Assembly: GCA_002727275.1 (NCBI GenBank)
Contig: PBWO01000025.1
Location: 3,446-8,634 of the forward strand
From: Methanobacteriota archaeon
GTDB taxonomy: Archaea > Thermoplasmatota > Poseidoniia > Poseidoniales > Thalassarchaeaceae
Direction of reading: 5' to 3'
Length of the DNA stretch: 5,189 nt
A program made the position numbers and the translations under genes. This document shows positions 1 to 5,189 of the stretch, piece after piece. Below the pieces are notes generated by a model. The model was not told where the DNA came from, did not search any database, and saw only the letters and a list, made by a program, of their open reading frames with translations. How positions within the stretch are numbered: the stretch's first letter is position 1; the number at the start of each line of letters is the position of its first letter.

Positions 1-1406
1 CTGGCTAGTGAGTCCCAAGGAATCGGCTTGTCTGCTACCGCGAGCAAGGCCAGAATCTCTCTGCGATCTTTTGGGAGTACGTCGAGTATCTCCTCATCGA
101 GGAAGCGGAGCCAGTCGTCGTGGAGGGTCTGACCGTACATCTCGAGTAGTTCCACGGCAAGAGGGTGGCCTCCTGTTGCCCGATGAATCTCCTTCGCGGG
201 GGCCTTGCTTGGTAGTTCAAGAGTATCCAGCCACTGAGATATCTCTTCGAGAGTCAAGCCTGAAAGTGCTAGTTCTTGCACCCTTCCTCTAGTGTGTACA
301 TCACGCCTGTCGTAGAACGTCATACTGGTCCTAGAAATCAGAAGGAGTCTCATCGAGGTGGTCTCGGTTATTTGCAGTAAAGCGCCTAGTAGGTGGTTGC
401 CATCATTGCCAAGATTGTGTACATCATCTAGTATCAACAAGAATTCCTGTGTCTGCTCTCCCCTATGGCCATCCTCATCTTGCAGATGTGCCACTATGCG
501 CCGTCTGTACAAATCTAAGTCAAGTCTCGCCCCTGGCTTCAAAGGCAGCGTATCGATGACCCCGTATGGGTCATCGGATGAATCTTCAGTACTGATTCCC
601 AAGCGATGTAAGAGACTAGTTGCTATGCCCAGGGGAGAGTCCCAGGGCTGGCAGGGGTAGTACATCGCCAAGAGGTCAGGATTCTTATCCAGAATCCCAT
701 CCATCCAGAAGGATGTCAGAGTGGTCTTGCCGCATCCGGCAATGCCTGAGAGTACGAAGGAGGGAGTTTCGGACGAGTACCAGGAATCAAGGATATCTCG
801 CTGCTCTGAGCGTCCGTGAACGGTTCTAGTCTGGGGGGGCTTGGTGTGATAGGTCGAATGGGCACCGGCAAGCAGTGAGAGCGAGCCTGGAGGAGGTAGG
901 TCTGATGATTCGGTCCTGACGATGGCTCCAAAGCGAATGTCTCCGAAGTTCAGTACGCCCTCGTGCTGTGCGTGCATCAAAACCTGGAGAAGAGTTAGAT
1001 TAGTCCTGAGATGGCTGGCTGCCCGATCGGCCCTAATTTCGAGCAGTTTACCGTCGTTTCCTCTCACAAGGACCATCTTCGTTCTCATCTCACTGATTCT
1101 ATCTCTTGCCTCGGCTCGGCCGTCTTCTGTGAGTTGCCATGTCTTCTGCCTGCGGTCCTCTCCTCGAATCGTTCTGGTGTGCTCAGAGACCAATCCGCTT
1201 GTCATCAATTCGCGCATTGATCTTGAGACATTTGGCGGATGTAGGGCGCAGATTTCGGCGATCCCGGGGCGCGTCACTTCGTAGCTGACTAGATAGTGGT
1301 CCGCCTGATGGTCCTGCTCCCAAAGGTGTATCAGTATACGGTCAGCGACAGGGACACTTGGTCTCGTATCTCTGGGCGCCATGAGGATTCGCGAGAGAAG
1401 GCCCAT
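1..1406 (-). CDS. Winged-helix STAND/NB-ARC-like NTPase, N-terminal 468 codons (C-terminus outside window)
   Basis: The minus strand is open from ATG at 1406 to the window edge, with no stop. An in-frame TGA lies two codons before this ATG, so the start is 1406 or the ATG at 1382. Residues about 20-110 look like a winged-helix DNA-binding domain: a helix-turn-helix (GIAEICALHPPNVSRSMREL) followed by a basic wing and TEDGRAEARD. Residues about 195-470 form a P-loop NTPase: an HGR lead-in (197-199), Walker A GIAGCGKTT (221-229), Walker B LLILDDVH (323-330), a sensor-like LLISRT (355-360) and GGHPLA (412-417), which corresponds to the GxPLA motif of NB-ARC/MalT-type proteins. The last visible residues resemble the start of the winged-helix domain that follows such NTPases. 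In known STAND proteins ATP/ADP exchange drives a signal-dependent switch, and the sensor is usually a C-terminal repeat region, here unseen. The likely role is a cytoplasmic transcription regulator or signal-sensing switch. The ligand and targets are unknown. Family assignment is good; function is inferred. Confidence 0.85.
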   Translation of the reverse strand, partial: MGLLSRILMAPRDTRPSVPVADRILIHLWEQDHQADHYLVSYEVTRPGIAEICALHPPNVSRSMRELMTSGLVSEHTRTIRGEDRRQKTWQLTEDGRAEARDRISEMRTKMVLVRGNDGKLLEIRADRAASHLRTNLTLLQVLMHAQHEGVLNFGDIRFGAIVRTESSDLPPPGSLSLLAGAHSTYHTKPPQTRTVHGRSEQRDILDSWYSSETPSFVLSGIAGCGKTTLTSFWMDGILDKNPDLLAMYYPCQPWDSPLGIATSLLHRLGISTEDSSDDPYGVIDTLPLKPGARLDLDLYRRRIVAHLQDEDGHRGEQTQEFLLILDDVHNLGNDGNHLLGALLQITETTSMRLLLISRTSMTFYDRRDVHTRGRVQELALSGLTLEEISQWLDTLELPSKAPAKEIHRATGGHPLAVELLEMYGQTLHDDWLRFLDEEILDVLPKDRREILALLAVADKPIPWDSLA

Positions 1407-1465
1407 GCATCAAGCGTTCGCAATGCTGCGCACCCCGAATAGAACTTGGTCAGATTCAATAGATA
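1407..1465. promoter_or_regulatory. Divergent intergenic region between the STAND NTPase and VIT1 genes
   Basis: These 59 bp must hold the start signals of both divergent genes. No Shine-Dalgarno sequence precedes either start, which fits leaderless transcripts. The best AT-rich element is around 1437-1446 (GAATAGAAC on plus, GTTCTATTC on minus), about 25 bases before the plus-strand GTG and about 35 before the minus-strand ATG. It is a poor match to an archaeal TATA box. No clear operator palindrome is visible. The existence of promoters here is inferred from the gene arrangement. Confidence 0.35.
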
Positions 1466-2365
1466 GTGCCTTCAGGCTATATTGTGGAAGAAGGCCGGCG
1501 TGCTCGCTTATTGAAGCTACAGCGAATGGAAGCCACTGAGGCTGAAGTGTACCGTCGACTAGCGAGGATGCAGAAGGACCCGGTCAATCGCTCCATTTTG
1601 GAAGGAATTAGCCTTGAGGAAGAGCGTCATGAGGCTGTTATTGAGAACATGACAGGTGAAAAGGTCAATGCTGACATGGGTAAGGTCCGCAGGCAAATCA
1701 TGCTGGCTAGGTTGTTCGGGTTCACATTCTCTGTCAAAATGATGGAGTCTACAGAACAAGATGCCGCTGCTGAATATCGGGAGCTTGGTCTGGATGATAT
1801 TGCAGATGAAGAAGAAGCGCACGAGGAGAATATGATTGGTATGCTCGATGAGGAGCGTTTGCGCTATTCAGGTAGCGTTGTGCTAGGCATGTCAGATGCT
1901 CTAGTTGAATTGACTGGGGCTCTAGCCGGACTTACTTTCGCTTTGCAGAGTCTGAATTTAGTAGCCCTAGCAGGACTCGTAACCGGGATTGCCGCCGCTT
2001 TCAGCATGGGGGCTTCCGAGTACCTGTCCTCGAGAGCCGAGAAGAAGAGTGAGTCTGCAGTCAAGGCGGCATTCTTCACTTGGATTTCATATCTGATTAC
2101 CGTTCTATTGCTGGTCTCTCCCTATCTTATCTTAACCGCAGATAGTCCTGAGTTTCATGGATTGGAGTCGCATGTCCAAGCCCTGCTTTGCACCTTCATC
2201 ATTGGTCTGTTGATAGTCGCGGTGTTCAACTTCTATGTATCAGTTGTAGAGGAAGCGTCATTCACTAGTCGATTTATGGAAATGGCGGGTATTCTTGGTG
2301 TGGTCAGTCTGATTTCATATGTAATCGGTATCGCACTCAGAGGACTACTAGGAGTCGAGGTCTGA
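1466..2365 (+). CDS. Ferritin-like domain plus VIT1/CCC1 membrane iron/manganese transporter
   Basis: This 299-residue protein fuses an N-terminal ferritin-like (rubrerythrin-type) domain to a VIT1/CCC1 membrane domain. Residues 10-130 carry the di-iron ligand pattern: E22, then E52-x-x-H55 in EEERH, then E94 and E97, then E116-x-x-H119 in EEEAH. The membrane part begins near 139 with GMSDALVELTGALAGL, the VIT1 first-helix signature with a conserved Asp (D144). MGASEYLSSRAEKK (181-194) follows, matching the conserved Glu-rich segment after the second helix. About five hydrophobic segments lie near 139-162, 165-185, 202-224, 239-260 and 272-295, the number usual for the family. Family members move Fe2+ or Mn2+ across membranes. 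In MbfA-type proteins with the same domain order, the cytosolic ferritin-like domain binds iron and the protein exports it, so detoxification of excess iron is the likely role. The GTG at 1466 is the first possible start after an in-frame TAG at 1460-1462; GTG at 1484 is an alternative that keeps all ligands. Metal and direction of transport are inferred. Confidence 0.9.
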   Translation: MPSGYIVEEGRRARLLKLQRMEATEAEVYRRLARMQKDPVNRSILEGISLEEERHEAVIENMTGEKVNADMGKVRRQIMLARLFGFTFSVKMMESTEQDAAAEYRELGLDDIADEEEAHEENMIGMLDEERLRYSGSVVLGMSDALVELTGALAGLTFALQSLNLVALAGLVTGIAAAFSMGASEYLSSRAEKKSESAVKAAFFTWISYLITVLLLVSPYLILTADSPEFHGLESHVQALLCTFIIGLLIVAVFNFYVSVVEEASFTSRFMEMAGILGVVSLISYVIGIALRGLLGVEV

Positions 2366-2416
2366 GTCTGAAATCATCTCCGCAACCTATGTGTCTGAGA
2401 CCCCTCTCGCAAGTTC

Positions 2417-3919
2417 ATGGATGCATACGATGAATTGCTTGAGAGACTGAAGGACATCGACCTTATTGGGCAGATTGGGGGCCTTATGGGCTGGGATCAG
2501 GAGGTTCTGATGCCTCCCAAGGCAGCCGCATTGAGGGCCGAGCAATTAGCTTGGATTTCCAAGACAGGTCACCAGAAATTAACCGACCCCAGAGTGGGGG
2601 AGCTGCTCGCCAAATTGGAGTCAACAGAGAGCCTCGATGAGGTTCAATCGGCCAATGTAAGACTGGCAAGAGAGTCATACGAGAAGGCAACCAAACTTCC
2701 TAATGAGTTTGTCGAAGAGATGGCTAAGCATCGCTCAAGAGCGCAAATTTCGTGGACTGAGGCTCGTGCCAAGGATGATTTCTCTATCTTCAGAGATGAT
2801 TTGGAGAAAGCTATCGACATAGCTAGGCGCAAGGCAGACTACCTAGGATATGACGAGTTGCGCTACGATGCTCTGCTGGATCAGTATGAGACAGGACTTA
2901 GCGTAGCCAGAGTCGACCCTCTTTTCGCGGGCCTACGCGATAACGTTGCTCCACTAATTAAGCAGGTCAATGAGAGCGGAGCGCGGCCAGATATGTCTTG
3001 GGTCGAAGACAACATTTGGACTAGATCTGGACAGGAGTCTCTTAGCCAATCGGTCTCTGAGGCGATTGGTTTTGACTTCTCGGCTGGAAGGAGGGATGCT
3101 TCCACACACCCATTCTGTGGCGGAGCCAATCCCGATGATGTGCGTTGGACTACCAGATACAACGAATCGGACCCTTTCGGCTCACTTTACGGCTCCATGC
3201 ACGAGACCGGTCATGGCACCTACGAGCAGGGTAGGAGGCGAGATTTGGATTTCCAACCCGCTGGAGAGGCCAATGGCCTAGGCGTCCATGAGAGTCAGAG
3301 CAGGTTGTGGGAGAATCAGGTCGGGCGCTCACGTGAATTCTGCGAGTGGGCACTGCCACTCTGGCAGGAATGTTTTCCAGAGAATATGGCTGGAGTTACG
3401 GCCGAGCAGTTGTGGCAGGCCGTCAATCTTGTCGAGCCTAGTTTGATTCGAGTCGAGGCAGACGAAGCGACATACAATGTGCACATTATGATTCGGTATG
3501 AGCTTGAGAAGAAGTTAATCGCTGGCGACATAGAGGTCGACGATCTACCTGATGCCTGGGATGATATGTACGAAGAGTTCCTAGGAATCAGGGCGCCCAA
3601 TAGATCTCTCGGAGTTCTGCAGGATATTCACTGGTCGATGGGTGCGTTCGGTTACTTCCCTACTTACACCTTGGGCAATCTGTACGCCGCGCAGTTGTTG
3701 GAGGCTGCACGTGAGGATCTGTCTAAACACGATGAGCAGATGCGTAATGGAGAGTTTGGCCCTCTGCTTGAATGGATGCGTGAGCATGTCCACCAGAGAG
3801 GTAGTATCCTCGAGCCAGCAGATCTAATCGAAGAGGCCACTGGCTCTCCACCCTCTCCGGATGCCTTCGTCGACTACTTACGCGACAAAGTGGAGCGGCT
3901 ATACGGATTGGCCACATAG
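2417..3919 (+). CDS. M32-family metallocarboxypeptidase (thermostable carboxypeptidase Taq type)
   Basis: This 500-residue protein, of usual length for peptidase family M32, removes residues from peptide C-termini using a metal ion bound by an HEXXH motif. The motif is HETGH at 262-266, followed by TYEQG, with the third metal ligand in HESQSRLWEN (E292). Every other family hallmark is present: DQEVLMPPKA (27-36), HPFCGGANPDDVRWTTRY (231-248), RVEADEATYNVHIMIRYELE (345-364) and DIHWSMGAFGYFPTYTLGN (403-421). There is no signal peptide, so it acts in the cytoplasm, probably in turnover of peptides released by proteases. The start is ATG 2417, 51 bp after the VIT1 stop. No Shine-Dalgarno sequence precedes it, and the protein aligns with the usual N-terminus of the family (YDELLERLKDI, then the GLMGWDQE region). 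The protein looks intact and catalytically competent. I see no mechanistic link to its neighbours. Metal (Zn or Co in studied members) and substrate preference cannot be read from the sequence. Confidence 0.95.
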   Translation: MDAYDELLERLKDIDLIGQIGGLMGWDQEVLMPPKAAALRAEQLAWISKTGHQKLTDPRVGELLAKLESTESLDEVQSANVRLARESYEKATKLPNEFVEEMAKHRSRAQISWTEARAKDDFSIFRDDLEKAIDIARRKADYLGYDELRYDALLDQYETGLSVARVDPLFAGLRDNVAPLIKQVNESGARPDMSWVEDNIWTRSGQESLSQSVSEAIGFDFSAGRRDASTHPFCGGANPDDVRWTTRYNESDPFGSLYGSMHETGHGTYEQGRRRDLDFQPAGEANGLGVHESQSRLWENQVGRSREFCEWALPLWQECFPENMAGVTAEQLWQAVNLVEPSLIRVEADEATYNVHIMIRYELEKKLIAGDIEVDDLPDAWDDMYEEFLGIRAPNRSLGVLQDIHWSMGAFGYFPTYTLGNLYAAQLLEAAREDLSKHDEQMRNGEFGPLLEWMREHVHQRGSILEPADLIEEATGSPPSPDAFVDYLRDKVERLYGLAT

Positions 3920-3950
3920 GCACAAAACTACGATATTGGATGGTCCCTGT

Positions 3951-3957
3951 GGGGAGG
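3951..3957 (+). promoter_or_regulatory. GGGGAGG purine run next to the beta-propeller start
   Basis: GGGGAGG resembles a Shine-Dalgarno sequence but lies only one base before the chosen GTG (3959), too close to act normally on it. Either it is chance and the mRNA is leaderless, or the true start is further in, such as TTG 3992 or ATG 4031. A weak GATATT at 3932-3937, about 25 bases upstream of the GTG, could serve as a TATA-like box for a leaderless transcript. Confidence 0.2.
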
Positions 3958-3958
3958 C

Positions 3959-5014
3959 GTGACCAGACTTGCTCTATCTTCCGTCTCCTCGTTGAGAAGA
4001 GACATTGGAGGTCAATGTACAGTTCTCAAAATGTACGACGGGCGGGTGTTTGCGGGCTCGCAGGAAGGTACCCTAGCGTGCTGGATGGCAGACTCTGGTG
4101 AAACGGTGTGGCAAATCGAAATGTCTGGCCCTATCAGCGATATCGACTTCTTCGACGACGTAGTGTATGTAGCCGAGTCGGCTATGATCCACTGTCTGGA
4201 ATATGATAGTGGCAAGATGGTTTGGAGTAGAGAGTTGGAAGGGTCTAGCGATTATGTTCTCGTTTCCGATACAGGTATCTGGGCTACCTCGTCGGTGTAT
4301 GAAATCGAGATCGGTGACTATACCGAGTCAACGATTTGGAAATTTGATGATTCGGGTGAGTTGCAGCAACGCTGGACCATTGGCGAGCGTTGCTGGTTCT
4401 TTGGATCAAATGACAGTGGATTGTTTCTCGGCCTAGGAAGACCTAGGTGCGGTGCTCTGAGATTGGCGGATGGTCAATTGGAGCATCTTGAGGTTGGTGC
4501 AGGGCCTGTCACTTGCGGAACTACCGCCAGCAATCGGATTCTGTTTGGCCACTCTAATGGTAAAGTCAGCGAGATTGGTAGTAGTTCGATACTGGTGGGC
4601 AAATCCCCAGTTAGTTCTGTATTGGGAGTCGAAGGTGAGACAATTGCGGGTTTCGAAAGCGGTCAGGTCATCTCAAGTGCCGGTTGGAGTAACGCCTCCA
4701 GAGGATCAATCGCAACACTTTCGCTAGGGCCTATTTCTAGTCAAAACAGGGGCATCTGGGTTTGTTCGGACGGAGGCATTACGGTCCTAGGACGAGAGCT
4801 TGGCGACAATCTGTTAGAGTTGAGTCATGAGTACAAAATTCAGAATTCAGACTCTCAGGGCAACTTGATTATCCTAGGGGATGAAAGTGGTTCCATATAT
4901 TTCGTAGAGGAGAGTGTACTCATTCGACGCCTGAGTGATGATTCGGCGAATAACGAGGATGATGCTAGGAAGAGAGAGATGATGGACAGATTAAGGAGAC
5001 TGCGGCATGGCTGA
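3959..5014 (+). CDS. Cytoplasmic PQQ/WD40-like beta-propeller repeat protein
   Basis: This 351-residue protein is built from degenerate beta-propeller blades of about 40 residues. The clearest show the PQQ-repeat pattern (small residue, acidic, x, x, S/T-G, x, x, x, W): ACWMADSGETVWQIEM (40-55) and HCLEYDSGKMVWSREL (78-93). Weaker copies are near 126-139 (WKFDDSGELQQRW), 165-179, 196-206, 230-243, 268-278 and 306-318 (LGDESGSIYFVEE), giving about seven or eight blades, enough for one closed propeller. No signal peptide or membrane helix is visible, which is unusual compared with secreted quinoprotein dehydrogenases and suggests an intracellular scaffold or binding protein rather than a PQQ enzyme; no catalytic residues can be assigned. 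After the propeller comes an acidic linker (SDDSANNEDD, 327-336), then a strongly basic tail (KREMMDRLRRLRHG). The GTG at 3959 is the first usual start in the frame; internal TTG 3992 or ATG 4031 would still keep the first blade. It lies 39 bp after the peptidase gene in the same frame. The fold is fairly sure; the function is unknown. Confidence 0.8.
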   Translation: MTRLALSSVSSLRRDIGGQCTVLKMYDGRVFAGSQEGTLACWMADSGETVWQIEMSGPISDIDFFDDVVYVAESAMIHCLEYDSGKMVWSRELEGSSDYVLVSDTGIWATSSVYEIEIGDYTESTIWKFDDSGELQQRWTIGERCWFFGSNDSGLFLGLGRPRCGALRLADGQLEHLEVGAGPVTCGTTASNRILFGHSNGKVSEIGSSSILVGKSPVSSVLGVEGETIAGFESGQVISSAGWSNASRGSIATLSLGPISSQNRGIWVCSDGGITVLGRELGDNLLELSHEYKIQNSDSQGNLIILGDESGSIYFVEESVLIRRLSDDSANNEDDARKREMMDRLRRLRHG

Positions 5015-5087
5015 AATGCAGTGGAAATTAACAATCTATGACCCTTATTTCCGCTGTACTGCTCTGAAATAAAGAAAGGTTTAATTA
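5015..5087 (+). promoter_or_regulatory. AT-rich spacer with T-rich stretches and a TATA-like box (TTTAATTA, 5080-5087)
   Basis: This 73-bp spacer is about 33% GC by hand count, between coding DNA near 50% and a block near 68%. On the plus strand CCCTTATTT (5042-5050) could end the beta-propeller transcript. The run AAAGAAAGGTTTAATTA (5071-5087) looks like an archaeal BRE (purine-rich) plus TATA box and predicts transcription starting near 5107-5112. Read on the minus strand, the same DNA is T-rich (CCTTTCTTTATTT) directly after a GC-rich stem, as expected of a terminator for a minus-strand transcript. The two readings compete. Confidence 0.35.
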
Positions 5088-5189
5088 CCGCCGCTTTCCC
5101 TGTGAACTTTGCCGCTTCTTTGGAGCTGGTGTGGGGGCGCTTCGGCGCGACCCGCGGGCCACAGAAACCGAGCCGCGAAAAAGCGGCGG
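5085..5189 (-). CDS. Possible C-terminal end of a basic-tailed protein (alternative to the RNA call)
   Basis: On the minus strand one frame is open from the right edge to a TAA at 5085-5087, giving 34 residues ending in APTPAPKKRQSSQGKRR. A Pro/Ala/Lys/Arg-rich tail like this is common at the C-termini of nucleic-acid-binding archaeal proteins, and the T-rich DNA just past the stop would suit a terminator. Against it, the arginine codons here are all CGN, whereas the other genes use AGA/AGG heavily, and the GC content is much higher. The other two minus frames and one plus frame are also open over most of this short block, so openness is weak evidence. No domain is recognisable. It is listed as an alternative to the RNA candidate. 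Confidence 0.3.
   Translation of the reverse strand, partial: PPLFRGSVSVARGSRRSAPTPAPKKRQSSQGKRR
5088..5189 (+). ncRNA. Candidate structured RNA, unrecognised family, may continue past the window
   Basis: This block is about 68% GC directly after a 33% GC spacer, a contrast common for archaeal RNA genes. Its ends pair perfectly (CCGCCGCTTT 5088-5097 with AAAGCGGCGG 5180-5189). Inside is an imperfect long hairpin: GCGC 5137-5140 and GCGC 5145-5148 close a C(UUCG)G tetraloop, GGG 5134-5136 can pair with CCC 5151-5153, and TGTGG 5130-5134 can alternatively extend the stem with CCACA 5159-5163. The UUCG loop is a stable RNA cap only on the plus strand, and a TATA-like box lies just upstream on the same strand. 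A second copy of GCCGCTT (5111-5117), near the predicted start, can also pair with AAGCGGC (5181-5187). I could not match it to tRNA, 5S rRNA, SRP RNA or RNase P RNA. It could equally be the end of a minus-strand gene. Confidence 0.35.
5088..5189. repeat. 10-bp perfect inverted repeat with a third half-copy inside
   Basis: The arms are CCGCCGCTTT (5088-5097) and AAAGCGGCGG (5180-5189), 82 bp apart. The core GCCGCTT recurs directly at 5111-5117, so the right arm has two possible partners. The right arm ends exactly at the window edge, so it may be longer. An RNA terminal stem, a terminator or a contig-end fold-back artefact are all possible. Confidence 0.7.

Noticed and set aside
8..1284. Several plus-strand open frames within 8-1284.
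   Set aside because: They overlap the continuous minus-strand reading frame, which has clear Walker A, Walker B and winged-helix motifs; their translations show Ser/Arg-rich shadow composition.
1..1406. A known antiphage Avs-type STAND defence gene.
   Set aside because: No effector domain is seen at the N-terminus (a winged helix is there instead), and the C-terminal sensor is outside the window, so a defence label is not supported.
2881..3600. Minus-strand open frames inside the peptidase gene.
   Set aside because: They lie antisense to the fully conserved M32 coding sequence and have no recognisable domain.
5111..5187. A tRNA: the 7-bp stem GCCGCTT/AAGCGGC and 77-nt span have the size of a tRNA acceptor stem and body.
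   Set aside because: On neither strand is there a T-arm with a TTC loop before the 3' arm, a recognisable D-arm or anticodon arm, or the U at position 8 on the plus strand.
5111..5189. Start of RNase P RNA or SRP RNA, suggested by GC-rich helices and ACAGAAACCG.
   Set aside because: None of the conserved blocks I know (GAGGAAAGTCC, UGUAA of the Alu domain, GGAAGG-type S-domain loop) occurs before the window ends, and the stem closes within about 100 nt.
5088..5189. Terminal inverted repeat of an insertion sequence.
   Set aside because: There is no transposase gene, only 102 bp between arm ends, and no target-site duplication can be seen.

Overview
The window looks archaeal, most likely an uncultivated planktonic euryarchaeon of the Poseidoniales (Marine Group II) type or a close relative. 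This placement is inference. It rests on short intergenic gaps, mostly no Shine-Dalgarno sequence before the starts (suggesting leaderless mRNAs), two GTG starts, frequent AGA/AGG arginine codons, no avoidance of CTAG, and a winged-helix plus STAND-type NTPase protein. No phylogenetic marker is present.

Layout. Positions 1-1406 carry, on the minus strand, the first 468 codons of a large protein whose C-terminus lies beyond the left edge. It has an N-terminal winged-helix domain followed by a P-loop NTPase of the STAND/NB-ARC kind. A 59-bp divergent intergenic region (1407-1465) separates it from three plus-strand genes. These are a ferritin-like/VIT1 membrane iron (or manganese) transporter (1466-2365), an M32-family metallocarboxypeptidase (2417-3919) and a cytoplasmic PQQ/WD40-like beta-propeller protein (3959-5014). 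The gaps between the three are 51 and 39 bp, so co-transcription is possible, but no shared pathway is evident.

The right end (5015-5189) differs sharply. A 73-bp spacer at about 33% GC, holding a TATA-like TTTAATTA, is followed by 102 bp at about 68% GC. That block is bounded by a perfect 10-bp inverted repeat and contains a C(UUCG)G-capped hairpin. It could be a structured RNA on the plus strand or the last 34 codons of a basic-tailed protein on the minus strand. I favour the RNA slightly but cannot settle it. It is the most unusual piece of the window.

Functionally, the firm calls are metal handling (VIT1 with a complete di-iron ligand set) and peptide turnover (M32 with every hallmark motif). 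The divergent STAND protein could be a regulator or signal sensor; a link to the transporter is only positional. I see no CRISPR array, transposase, integrase, tRNA or rRNA, and no complete new multi-gene defence system.
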